From Cyathus striatus (taxonomy: Eukaryota; Basidiomycota; Agaricomycetes; Agaricales; Nidulariaceae): 64,000 nucleotides of DNA. Positions 23,614 through 35,991 of the stretch are shown here, one piece after another. The notes under the pieces were generated by a model. That model searched no databases and had not been told where the DNA came from. It saw only the letters and a list, made by a program, of their open reading frames with translations. The first letter of the stretch is position 1. Each line of letters opens with the position of its first letter. The stretch is from NCBI GenBank assembly GCA_025738555.1, contig JAOVFP010000015.1, forward strand, positions 1,984,001 to 2,048,000. Reading direction: 5' to 3'. The position numbers and the translations under genes are program-made.

Positions 23614-24731
23614 ATTGATCAAGCCAAGGACTTCTTTCTCTCAATACTCGGATTCTTGGAAGTTTAGAACAAATTGTATGAATACCAGTTTCTTAATGCT
23701 GGCCTTTTATGTATCAATATAACCTTCACGACGTACGTCGCTTGTATCCATATAGTAGTTGTGCCATTGCTTGGTATTACTGGTTTTATGTCGAATAACT
23801 TCATTGATAAAGAATGCCTATACTGTTGCCGCATGTACACCTGTTTGTTACGATAAGATGGAAGTTAGTTGTGGCGCATATCAGATGATAGACCATTGGC
23901 TCAGTGCCCCACACGAGGTTTCATAACCTCACCAGAACTTCTAGATGGCTACTCGGTGGCAGAGCATAATAATCCCACTTCTCCCAACAGGATGGCCGTA
24001 CGGAACGTATGGTTATGTATAAAATTTTCAGAAGCATAGGAGACAGAGTGGCATAGACGGAGGAATATAGATAGCCCTTGGCCATTCCTGCGATTAAGTA
24101 CTGCCGCATCATGCTTGCGAGGGCCTACGAACTTCGGCATATCTCCATATCTCAATGGAGGACGGTGGGCGATTAAATCTGCGGTAATATTCATAAGGTG
24201 ATAAAGGGACATCCTCGATGCTACCATGTTGTACACTATAATTATTAGGGCGACGCACGGTAATCGTGGGTCTGAAGTAGAGTTATGTATAAAAAACAAA
24301 GAACGGTATGGAAAAACGATCGATCACGAAGCAGAAACGACAGCAAAGGGAACACACAAATACACACTGCAGTATCGACTCAATAAATTATCCAGGGAAA
24401 AAGGAACGGTGCCAGAAAGAAGACAAAAGGAATAAAGAAAGAGGAAAAAGAGAATCGATACCAGAAAACCGGCAGAATCCTAGGTGTGGGTGTAGTTGTG
24501 GGTTCAAATAAAAAGGTCCGGTTCTAAAAATGTTCCATAATCATCATAAAAGTCGTTATTCGATAGCTGGGTTCCGAATATTGAAGTTATTGTATAACTG
24601 AAGTTGGTGATACCAAGAAGGTATCATATGCTTAATAGAATAATGATCCTGAGTCTTTGATCGGGTTTTACAATGCTTGGAATGCAAACGGCGGAGAGAA
24701 GTACAATCGCCCTGAAACAGCTTGGTAGAAC
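23614..24731. other. Intergenic region, convergent gene ends
   Basis: This is the shared 3' flank of two convergent genes. No gene is supported, and the stretch near 24300-24500 is A-rich. Confidence 0.5.
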
Positions 24732-27183
24732 TTAATACGGAGCAACTTGATGTGGTTGGCCATACGGGCTTGCATAAATGGATGGTGAAGCCTGTGCATA
24801 CGGGGAACGGGCCAGCGGGGTATGTTGCTGCTGCGGAGTGAGTTTCATCCATGCTGAGACATAAGGAGAAGTCGGGAGACTCGAGTTGACTATTGGGTAA
24901 GGGCTATTATAAGCCGTGGTAGGAGGAGACTGGATCTGGGTCTGCGGACTGAAGTTCGTAACGAGAGGAGGACGCTGCTGGTACTGCATAGAAGGTGTGA
25001 CAACGGGATATGGCGCATGAGCAGCCGGAGACACGTAGCCCATTGCCTCCATGTATGCTTTCAGAGGAATCACCGGCGCATCATCCAAACCCTCGATTTC
25101 GCTGTCGGAAGACTCTTCCTCCGATTCACCGGAATCCAAGGGGGAGTGATTATGGGACCTTTGAAGGGAGTATCGTCGTGTAATGAAGTCTTGTTGTGCG
25201 AGAGGCCCACTCCACGGAGAACTGCGTGTAGAAGGTGCACGAGACGGCGCACGAGTGGTCGAAGGTTGACGTTCGATACTACATAGAAATAGGATCAGAT
25301 GCGCGCAATAAATTGAGCCAAACTCTAAAGACATACCCGTGCCAAGTAACGCCGCTGCAAAGCTTATCATCCAGAACGACAATAATGAACTCCTCATCAC
25401 CCATAGGACTTGTCCTTTTCTTGCGCGAGTCATCGTGCCTAGAGGAGTGCTTCTTCTCGTGATGGTGATCGTTGTCATGCTCCCTCGAAGAAGAATGCCT
25501 CCTTGAAGAGTCATGGTGATGATGATGGCGTCCCTCATCATCACGATCACGATCACGATGCCGACGCGACTCCCTTGACCCACTAGACTTGGACGAGCGG
25601 CTGGACCTGTCGGAAGAACCAGCATCGCTGGAAGGCGGTCTGATCACTACCGGTGGAACAGACCTACAACGAACATAGCGGACATTAGGCGTCAAGTTCA
25701 ACAATAGCAAGGAAAATGGCACCCACAAAGTTTGATGCACGAAGGTCTCTTCACTAGCTGCGTTCTCGTTATTTGGACCTGCTGAGCATGTCATGTGAGT
25801 GAAGCCCACACAAACTGCAAAAGAATACAGTAACATACCATTTTCCGCAGTCTCCACGAGGGTTTCAAGGGATCTAGAGGCACGTTCAGGCGCCTCGTCG
25901 ATACTGTAAAGAATGAACGTGGTTAAGCACAGGAATTTAGGGAGGGAGGGCACCAGTTCTACGTACGTTGAAGTCTCGGGATCAGGGTTTGCAACGCGAA
26001 GAGGCACTACATGAGGTATCACCGTTAATATCATTAAGCGCTATGAAGAGGTGGGGCGACATACAATGATGACTTCTGGGAACACCCCGAATCATGGTGA
26101 GGGTAGGGATGGAAATTACACTTGCATTGGCAGAGCTGTAGTCAAGGGTCTCATCAGCTAATGAAGTGGACGGTAAACAAGGTGTTAAACATACACTGGG
26201 GATTCGGGAATTGAAACTGCCGGTTCAGGAACTGTTAGTTCAGGAGGGGTCGGTCTTCTGGGTGGGGTAGAAGGAGCAACGTTCTCCTTCAATTGGTATA
26301 TGCGATCGCCTTTCCGGGAGGAGGATGACTTCATGCCCCCCGATGACGCCCTTGAACTGGTACTGAGAGCGCGCGTAAGCCAAGTGAACATCACAACTGT
26401 GGGAGAGAGGGACGATGGACTCACGCTACTCGCCTAGCTTTCTTATATTCTTTGTCCAATGTTACACCTAATAACTTGAACTCGCCATCCAGGAAGCTGC
26501 ATCGTCTTTCCGCGTCTAGAGGAAATTGACTTCATGTAAGACGAAAGGCATAGGAACAGTAAACATGTGGATGGTGGACAGTACTTGCCTCTGACGTCGT
26601 GTACTCGTGGTGGAGGAGGCGATGAGTTGGTAACGCGCGCTAAATACCTGCGCCATGACATGTAGTAGTCAATGCACTTGCGGCCAACAGCATCATATAC
26701 AGGAATAGCGAAGACGAGGGGAGGGATGTCTTTGCGAGAAATGGTTTCGTCGTACAGTTGACTCGGAGGGTACTTGCTCCCTTTACTGTAGATAACAGTC
26801 AACTGAGGCCAAGAAGGAGCCCATCGAGAAAATACGTACCCGATAAAACGCTCGTAGAATTCTAACGCCTCCTTCCCAATGACAATCTTGAACTTGCTGG
26901 AGCCATATTTCTCGATAACAGAATTAGGTATCCCAGCCTTCGCCACCTCTGCGAGAAACTCGGGAGGACATTTGCCCTTGCGAACTCTGCCACCAGAGAT
27001 AGACTTGAGAGCTGCGAGATCCGCAGAAGGGGTATCGGCAAAAGATCGACTCTTGGTGGATTTGGTGTCTGGGAAGACGTCAAACTTGGCAGGGTATGAC
27101 GAAGAGTGCTGCGCGTAAAGTCGCTCTTCCTGAGAGCCGAGCTGGGTGGTGTAGGAGGGAGGAGAGGAGTCAGAGGAAGGCAT
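24732..27183 (-). CDS. Unrecognised protein with His/RS-rich low-complexity region
   Basis: I do not recognise this gene. The start at 27183 (MPSSDSSPPSYTTQL) opens an exon with a conserved-looking segment: KCPPEFLAEVAKAG, SKFKIVIGKEALEFYERFIG, then a part with VYDAVGRKCIDYYMSWRRYL. This is followed by an exon joined through a GC-AG intron (donor at 26588) that yields RDAERRCSFLDGEFKLLG. Further exons are rich in Ser/Pro. Around 25430-25600 the protein has RS dipeptides and long His runs (HHHHHD, DHHHEKKH). An acidic patch (SEEESSDSEIEGLDD) and a Pro/Gln/Tyr-rich tail ending at 24732 follow. Eight or more introns are implied, and some middle boundaries are not certain. The folded N-terminal part with a low-complexity tail could be a nuclear or signalling scaffold, but no function is claimed. 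Confidence 0.65.
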
Positions 27184-29465
27184 TAGATAGAGATGGGGTG
27201 GATATTAGTCGACCGTGGCGAGAGATATGAAAGGAGGAGACAGATGTGGCCACTGACAGCAGAGAGACTGCAGAGACGCCACACGGAGACAGTAAGGGTG
27301 TTGTTATACTTAAGAGGCTCAGAGTCTGGTATCTAACCGAACCAATAATGGGTGCAGGAGGCCTCGCGGAGTCCTCAAGGCTTTGTGAAGGGGAAAGGAT
27401 ATGAAGTGAAAAATTTGAAGATATAGAAAACAAGGAAAGTCGGTATGAATTACTGGACATCAAACAACAGTCGCGTCGGTAATATAACCCACTCTCCTCC
27501 CACAATGGGCAATCCAGTATTTGATATGTCAAATCCCCCCTTCATCTATCCCCGGAACTCCTCTCTACATACCCCTTTCTACGGTCCATCTCTCTCCCCG
27601 ACAACCTCAGCCCCCCCCAAAGCCAAAACTAGCGATCTTCTCCTCAGTGCCATATGCTTGGCCCCATCCTGCCCCAGTCCTACGTACTTGTCCATTCCAG
27701 CTTATCACACTCGCAGAGCTAGTCCTTGAGCTATCGTCACTCGCCACAGGCCACCAACGCCCACCGTTACCATCTTGGCAACAATCAAAGGATTTCATTG
27801 TTAAAGGGTAGATGTGTACTTAGCTACCCTATGTAATTGCACAAGGGCTTGCTTCTCGGCGCGCAATCAGTTCCGAATCGATGAAAAAGCTTGTGAGACA
27901 AAAGGAAGCGCACGGCCACAGTCCATCTGACATCGCCCCCTTCAATCAGCAAGATCGCCCATCCATAATGGATCTGCTGCCTTCCCCCCGCGTGGGTATG
28001 GTAAATCGGCATTTACTCCGCGCCCACCTGAGCGCCCTACGCCAGCACCCAATTAAGCGCAGGGAGTTTTAGCAAAGCTGATGTCATAAATAAACGGACT
28101 TCATCCCTTGCCTGGGAAACGTGGGACTTGCATGGAAAGCTGGAGAGAAAGAATACCTCATACAAAGACGAGAATAGCCCCAACACCGGGCTTTCGTTCC
28201 CATCGCAAGTTGGAGGGCACGAGTTCGGTGGAGAAAAGTGCAACACACGGATCATGACGATCACGATTTTCACCAGGGATATTCAGAACGGACCTCGGCA
28301 AGAGCGATTTATAGGATGTTGTGGTCACACTTGCCACTCAGCATCACCATCGACATCTTCGAGACCCACTTGTCCAGTACATCACAGTCTGAAGAAGGCA
28401 TATGATTCAAGTGGCGTTCACTCAAGCCCCAACCTCCACATCCACCACGACACGTTTCACGTCATACATGAGATAGTCGGTGATTTACTTAGCTGCGCAT
28501 TGTGTGCGCAACATGTATTCCATTATACGCCGCAAAAGTATGAGACTATCAAGCATGAACCTAAACACGGATTCATGATTCAGTGCTAAATTCCGCCAAA
28601 AGTACAGAGCAGTGAGACTCATGATCAAGTGCGCTCACGACTTTGCTGACCTGTTGATCACCAGACTATGGTTAACCCCGCTGCGCAGCTAACCTGAATT
28701 TTCATATCTGATTTTGATTATACGACGCGAAATCATTTTATTTTGAGGAGTTAAGTATCACGACATGTGTGTTTCATCGTTAGGACAAGTGTTAAGGGTC
28801 TTGCCGACGTCTAAGGTTTCGAATGTGCATCTACGTTATGCATAGCAGCTTGAACTCCTAGCTATTTCCCGCTGTTACATCCAATTTGAGATGGGAGTTA
28901 CGAAAGAGATAACATGGGCACCAGCAAAAGTTAAATGAAACGATAGACTCACCTTCTGTATACCATTACCGCACACATACCGGCCCGTTTCAATCATCTA
29001 CCTCCAGAAGTAACTCCTAAAGAAAGGTAAGTATTGCACACAATTGCATCTCATCTCGAGATGTAGATAACACCATTCTTCCGAGATAGCTTTTATAACG
29101 GCAAAACGTGTTGATGAGCAGCACGATAACAGCAAACATTGTACAGCACGGAGGTTATTAGTCTACGACGCTTACACGCACCTTGTAAAGACAAAAGTCA
29201 AAAATAGACCATGAGGATGAATAAGAGAGTGCAAGATGTGCCAAACACGGTTGATATTGTGTATGATCAGCTGCGATAACACTGGGAATGGATGTAAATG
29301 GAGCAGCAACAGAGTGGAAAAAATGTGCTGGAGTGCTCTGTAGGATTGATGCGATAGCGTAGGGTATCCGAAATAAAACGTATGTACTGAAATTAGAACC
29401 AGAAAAGACAGACAAACGTAAAAAAGATAATGGAATAGAAAAAATGTATCCGTGATCGTTAATCA
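27184..29465. other. Intergenic region, 2.3 kb
   Basis: No gene is supported. ORFs such as 27521-27811 and 28128-28589 have no recognisable motif. The left end is the presumed promoter of the unrecognised gene. Confidence 0.45.
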
Positions 29466-30722
29466 TTACACCTAGGAGGGAAAACTCAGAACGACGAGAA
29501 GAGTAAGTGGATACGTGCAGACATACCAAACTCAACTCCAGCGTCCATACTCGACGTGCCCACAGTTTGACTGAAACAGCAGGCTTGTCGTCAGCAGCGG
29601 GCAGGTCGACATCCAACCCATCCCACCAGCATTTTCGCTAATCATAAATGTTAACCGACAGGTAGCCACCCAATTGACACTGAAACTTACAGCCGGTTTT
29701 CTCCAGAACAAAAGCAGTTTTTGGGCAGTGGCCATCTGAGGATGATCGACATCAGGCTTAGAACCATCAGGGTGGTGGATGATGCCAGTTTTAAGGAGAA
29801 CGAGGGCAATGGAGGAAATGCAACACCGTGAAGGCTCTAATGCACGGAACCCCCAGTCATCGTCTCGATTAAAGCCACTGTTTGAAGGTCAAGATCCCTT
29901 CTCTCCTTCAATAATTAGAGCCTTCGCACCTCATACAAAGCATGTCTATAAGATGCTGTTCAGCAAGATTATTCTCCTTGCTCACATTCCTCTGCAACGC
30001 AGTAAATATACTCTTCTTATCCATGAGATAATCCCCTGATCTTCTCTTGATATCCAGCAAATGGTCATTCGCAATGCCGTTCTGGTCGGTGGAGGCCTGA
30101 GTGTCCTTGGGCGGAATAGAGAAATACTCTAGTTCTTCCCGTAAAACAATAATAGCTTGCTTAGTGAGTAGAGGGTTCTGAGCGGATACAGGGCTGAAGT
30201 CTGACGTGACTGAGTCAAGGAGTTGTTGTTGCGCAGCTAGTAATCCAGGTGAGCCGTTGGCACCGTAGAAGGCGTCAGAGGCATTGCGGAAGAACGTGAG
30301 CACGTATTGAAAACAATCTGGGTCGAACTAGAGGACTGTTATCAGCAATTGTCAATAACCCTGCCATCCAGAACACCTCGAAACCGACATAGTAGTGCCG
30401 CTCAGTTGGTGTTGTTGAAGTTGGAGAACAGCAAGTGGAACCAAACACATACGTCAACGCCATACACCTCGTCGTCGTCCTCATTGTCACCACCATCCGA
30501 CAGGGCCATACTCTGCCGGCTCAACACGAGTCCATTAGGAAATAAACAAAGCAGCACGGATTCAGGGAGGTTCATAATAGTTTCGCGGTCGACCTCGAAC
30601 CTCCTGCCCCGGAGGTCGAGGGTGAGCCGTGTGAGCAGTTGTGGCTGTAGACCATGTGTAGGAGATACTTGATGTTGCGAGACCTGAGTTATAGGGGACG
30701 AGGATATGTTTACAGCGGCCAT
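29466..30722 (-). CDS. WHI2: WHI2-like BTB protein, general stress response regulator
   Basis: Yeast Whi2 is a BTB/KCTD-like cytoplasmic protein. It works with Psr1/Psr2 phosphatases on Msn2 and restrains TORC1 under low amino acids. The start at 30722 gives MAAVNISSSP; an in-frame ATG at 30791 is an alternative. The BTB core is clear: LTLDLRGRRFEVDRETIMNL continuing to PESVLLCLFPNGLVLS, then after an intron (30453 to 30327) FDPDCFQYVLTFFRN. The middle has KQAIIVLREELEYFSIPP. Two later exons give WGFRALEPSRCC, KLLLFWRKPA, then KCWWDGLDVDLP and the C-terminus VKLWARRVWTLELSL, ending at a TAA at 29466 after a final short exon. The N- and C-terminal blocks and their order match fungal WHI2. Confidence 0.85.
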
Positions 30723-31366
30723 TATTTGGAAGGGAGTGGAAGAAGATGGAGAGGGGAAGAGAGAAACGTTGTCGGCACGTTTGGTTACCAAACAAGTTAA
30801 ACCGCGCTAATTCGATTTCGGCCCTGACTGTAGGCCTTATTCTTTCCGCAATTTCTCTGTTTTTTATTCTTTCCGTTGCACACCGTCATTATCTCTATGC
30901 CACTGCTGCTTATTTTAATTGTATTGGTATGAAATCGTGATTACATAGAATCGGGGGTAAATATGCTAGGAGTGCAATGCCGAAGCTAACGCGAAGAAAG
31001 AGTTCGATCGTGAAATCATGTACAAGACCGCATCCAGAAAGCATAGGCAAGGGTGTGAAGCATCCATAAGTGGTCGTTGTTTCGCGAGACGGGTCTGGGA
31101 GAGACTAGACTAATGTATGTAATACGAGGAGCGACGAGAAGGAGGGGAACCATGTCCATCAATTGCAGCAAGAACGGTGGAAATAAGCGGAATTAGAGGC
31201 GGGGGAATGTGAAACCACTGGAAAAGAGGAATGTCATCATAAAAAAAGGAGAGAGGTCCGTTATGCGAGGAGGAAATATTGTATGTAAACACCAGATGCA
31301 TTTCGTCAACGTCAAAATCAATCAACATAGAGAAAGAATGAAAGAAAATAAAGGAAAGGAATGAAC
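30723..31366. other. Intergenic region
   Basis: It holds the promoter of the WHI2 gene on the left and the 3' flank of the chitin synthase on the right. No gene is supported. Confidence 0.5.
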
Positions 31367-34300
31367 TTAATATCCAGCTCCGCCATAAGGGTTGGATTGT
31401 GGAGGAGCGGCACCAGGAGGCAGACTGAACGCCGTTGAACTACGAGAATATCTATTCTGCGGCGGCGCCTGCGACGTTGGCCGCCTTACGGCCTGTCTTG
31501 ACACCCGGCGCACCCCCTCAGGTCCAGGAACGGGGCCACCGTCCATAAGCCGCACCCCACGCCCAGGTTTTGAGGAATTACCAACAAACTCGTCAGACTC
31601 CTGACTACTATGGTGTTGCAACTGCGGCTCTCCCTCATAGCTCGTCGGAGAAGTTGTCATTGATCGGAAAGGATCAGCCGCAGATTGCGGTTGCGGGCTG
31701 ACCTGTCGACTACCATAGCGAGGATCCTGTGACGTGGGCGATAAGAGCCTACCTGACGGCGAGGAGTCGTACGATTCTGCATATGGATCCGCGGACTGAG
31801 GGGTGGAAATGAGACGCTGGTAAGATCCAGAGGCAGCATCAGAGTTATAGTTGTCCTCGCTCGAGCGGGCGACTGTGGTATTGGAGGCCATCATCTGTCT
31901 ATTAACGGCCAAAGGAGCAGGCAGCATGAGAACGGCATTGCTATCGTGTCGATTGCGTGGTGGGACATTGCTGTAATTTGTCGAATCAACCGTATTTGCG
32001 TCATAGAGACCAGGGGGGGTATGGGTAGCATCCGAATTCGAAGCCAACGAGTATCTATTACTATCAGTCCTAGCGATAGCGATAACCGTTAGCAGAGTAA
32101 CTCGATAACCGATAAGCAAAAAAAACTCACTTCTTCTCATAATACGTCGAATCCCTAGATTGAGTTCCGCTCTTCCACCTCCTCTCGCGCTCAAACTCAG
32201 CCCACCGCTTCATGACAATATGTGAAGAGTCAAACTCTCCATCCTTATCACCGTGATCAGCACCCGTATCACCCGCAACCTTCCTCGTCTGACCCCACGA
32301 GAAGTCGTCGAAATGCCAAAACGAATACGCAGGGAGGATACCGTTCCAAATGGGCAAAGAAAGCAAATAAACCAACATCCATCCGACATACGCAATCTTT
32401 CTCGACGTAACGACGATCAACAATCCAGGGAGACCCAGCACGATGGCAAGCAGAATTAGGGGGATAGTGGTATTCGGCCCTCCGGGGATAATCGACGAAA
32501 TGATAAGGTAAAGCGTAAAAGCAATAGCAGCAGGAAGAACCAATGTACCCGCTAACTCCATGCCCACAACAAACTGCATGGAAAAGCAGAAAGTACCACA
32601 CAGATCCCTGACAAGCAACAACTCGGCAAGATTATGAATAGTTGAGTTGATCCAACGTCTCCTCTGCGACAACAAGACGCGGAATGTGTCAGGAACGACG
32701 GTCTTACACACCGCCTGGGGACAGAACATATTCTTCCTCTTGGGGAACGTTTTGAGCATCAGCGTGGTCAGGTATCGATCTTCACCAAGGAGCAGAAGAT
32801 TCTTCTTGTGCAAGGTATCAACGATGTTTTCAGAATAATGTTCCACGATATCGGGGTTTGCAAGAATAGGGACCCAGTAGCCAGAGTCACCTTTAGGAGC
32901 CTTGATGCGGTACATGCTAAAACAACCAGGCAAACAAGTGACACCACCGAACATAGACTCGAAGGCCTTGGTCATATGGTGGGAGATATAATACTCGAAT
33001 ACTAAAAAGCCAAAATTAGTTCCACCCAATTGAGAAAAAAAGTAAATACCAACCTTGCATCATAGTAACAAACGTCTCCGCCTTATTCGCAATCTTCGTC
33101 TCACCACAAAGTCCCATAATCTCTTCATCATGCACCATACAACTAACCATCCTCGTCAACGAATCCGGGAATACCTTCGTATCCGCATCCACACAAAGCA
33201 CAAGCTCGTACCGATCTGGACTAACACCCGTCGCCCTCCAAATGGAATTGAAAAACTCATACTCGAACGTTGTCATACGTTCATCGAACATGACCTTTTG
33301 CAAGAACGCCATAAGAACAATCTGCGAGTCGCGCTTTCCACGATTTCCCGGCTTGGCGTCGTTCTTCTCCAGAGGATTACCACACTTAGCAACAAGGACA
33401 ATAGGCACACGCTGTTGCTTCGACCCTTCAATTGTAGCGTTGTCATAGTCGTAAAAGCCCGCGTAGACCTTCGCCATGTTGTGCCTCTTGTGTCCATCGG
33501 CGATAGCAACGTAAGAATGGGGCTCAACATCGTTGGGAGCAATAACAAAGTCCTTCATCATGGTCAAACAAATCTCTGGGGTTGTCATATCATTGCCGTC
33601 ACCCTTCACCATTCCATCGGCAATGATCAAAATCAACTTGTGGCTGTTCGGGTAATCCGTCGTGGCGAGTGAATCCAGTGTCGTTCTTAACCCCTCTACA
33701 CTCTCAGAATAAGCAGTGACGAGACAGATGGTATGTGCCAATGGGAAATTGAAAGGCTCGTAGTCGGGTCCAGGCTGGGGAACAACATTTTGCAATGGGA
33801 AAGGACACTGACTATCCTGGAACCCTCCCCTCTCCAAGCTAGCTGTGCTCTTGGACTGGCGGTAAGAAGGCGTATCCGGAGGAGTCCCCTTCCCACCCTT
33901 AGGCGAAGCAGAATACATGGTTGACCGTTTCCAGTTCCCGGAACTGTTGGAATCGAGCATACCATACGCAGTGGTGGGCCTACCGCCCTTCAACATCTCC
34001 GCCGGAGTAAACCTCGAAGTGGAAGGAAGGAACGTTTTGCGGTTATTCTTTCCACCATACCGTATCCCACCCTTTCCAACATTCGGACGATACTCACTCG
34101 GCGCAGGGCGGTAGATATCATTCGTCCAATTCTCAATCTCCGCTGAGCGCTGCATCCTTTGTTCATACGTCTCCCTGGGGAAATTACCCAATTTCCACGA
34201 GAAGAACCACTGGAACATGACGGCCATGACGAATCGGATCGCGACGACGCCGATGATGAATACGAGGGAGAGGTAGAGGACGACTTCGGAGGCGACGCAG

Positions 34301-35991
34301 CCTATGGATTTGGTATCGATGAAGCCGATGGTAGCAATGTCTTGGAGACAGTGCCCGAGTTGGCGCTGGTTAGTGCGAATGAGGACCATGGTGAGATCTT
34401 TGCCATTGTAGGTCCCGTTGGCGCTTTTCATCTCGTCAAAGAGGTCGGGGTAGTTGACTTGGGCACGGCTGAGCCAGTTAAGGAGGTTCAGATCCAAGAC
34501 GGTACTATTTTGTAATTAGTATATACTCGTAGAAATGATGAAAGTACATACGACTCGAAAACAGCCAAATTCCTATTCCCATTCTTCACATCGTCCCAGG
34601 TATAATACACCTGCCCCTGAGGATGCATCTGATCAAACAGATTCTTCGCCGTCGACGAGACGTGACAGTTTGTGTTGCTCTCATATCCCGTAATATTCAC
34701 GCCACTGTTTCCATACTGGCTGTAGACATTGCAAGGGAAATACCAGTCCAAAAGGTCGCCACTGCCAGAGATACTTGAAGAGCTGGAGCGGGACATCATT
34801 CCCAAACAGTTTTGGTTCACCTTCTGAAACATGAAACTGGCATCGTTGCCGCCGAGGTTCCAGCCTCCCGTCAAAACAGGGTTCGTCGTGCCGTCAAAGG
34901 TGCTGCCAGCTCTGGGATGCTTGAAGGATGAAAAGTCGTAATCGTAGCCGTGGATGACGACGGAACTGTTACCGACGAACGAATCACCAATGGCACCGCC
35001 ATGAAACCGGTTAGGAGGGGTCCCGCAAACGGCCTCAGTGAATCCGAAAGTGAGGAAACCAACGCCCGCCATGAGAGTTAGAATTATTCCTAAAAGACCC
35101 ATCTTTTCCCGCCATGCACGTTGAGCTTCGGGCGTGCGGATGCCTAATAATAAGTAGATGTATGGGTGTGATGTGGTTGAGCAGGTGGGAAAATTGGAAA
35201 CGGGGAATACGCACCGAATGTTTTGAGTACAACATTGGGCATCCAGAAGGTGAGAATGAGGCAGTAGGTCATCCATGGGCCGCCCGGGCCTGGTCCATTG
35301 TAGCATCCGCGGTTTTTCTTGGGTGTGTCTGGGAGGGAATTGACAGTTGCTCCTCCTGTTGAAGCTTGCTGTCGCTTTCGTCGAAGCGTATGGCCACGCT
35401 TGAAGAGTGCCAGACCAGACTCATGTTGGTCCTCTTCTCTTGCGAGGAGGGATCGCCCACGGCGGAGGCCATCGCGTTGTGGGTAATTACCTGTAGCTAT
35501 AGGCAAAAAAAATGCAGAATTAAAGATAAAGAACGAAAAAAAAAAATGAAACAGGAGAGTAACATACATGATGGTAGCACCCCCATGCGCATATTTCCTT
35601 CTTGTTCCATCTGAGCAACATGGGTTCGATAATGCCACTGTCGATGCCCCGGATCGATTTTTTCCCTATCAGGCCTGACGAGGCTCTTCTTCCTTCCTAC
35701 ACGATCGTAGTCTATACCGTTGGCCTCAGGATCATACTGGCCGGGGAGGGTGGGTAACTGCGGCTGGTAGGCAGAGGGGAAGCTGCGCTGTCTGTTGGCA
35801 TCGAGCGAGGAGTTCCTGTCGCCGCGTTCTATGTTCTGGAAGGAGACGTTGTTCCTTTGTTGGTCTGGGTGGATGGCAGGTCTTTGTTGGGGATAGGAGG
35901 GTTCTGGGTATGATTGAGGAGGGGGAGTGGGTTGCTGGTGGTGGGCGGGACGGGCAGCGCGAGGGGGACGTTGGTCTCCCCGGTGGTCCAT
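31367..35991 (-). CDS. Chitin synthase, class IV (division 2, CHS3-like)
   Basis: The enzyme polymerises GlcNAc from UDP-GlcNAc into chitin at the plasma membrane. The start at 35991 ([10 protein letters not shown]) opens a Pro/Gln-rich cytoplasmic N-terminus. Then come a membrane helix around [15 protein letters not shown], another around [20 protein letters not shown], and a cytochrome b5-like region with [19 protein letters not shown] further helix lies around [19 protein letters not shown]. The GT2 catalytic core has [42 protein letters not shown] (DxD-type metal site), [13 protein letters not shown] (EDR, acceptor site) and the signature QRRRWINST. Three to four C-terminal helices follow, then a long Ser/Pro/Asn-rich tail ending at 31367. 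Seven exons or so are implied. There is no myosin motor domain, which excludes classes V and VII. Class IV is based on the core sequence and the b5-like region. Confidence 0.93.

Noticed and set aside
28810..28860. Plus-strand frame ending C-I-A-A stop
   Set aside because: No Met after the preceding stop, and far from any receptor.
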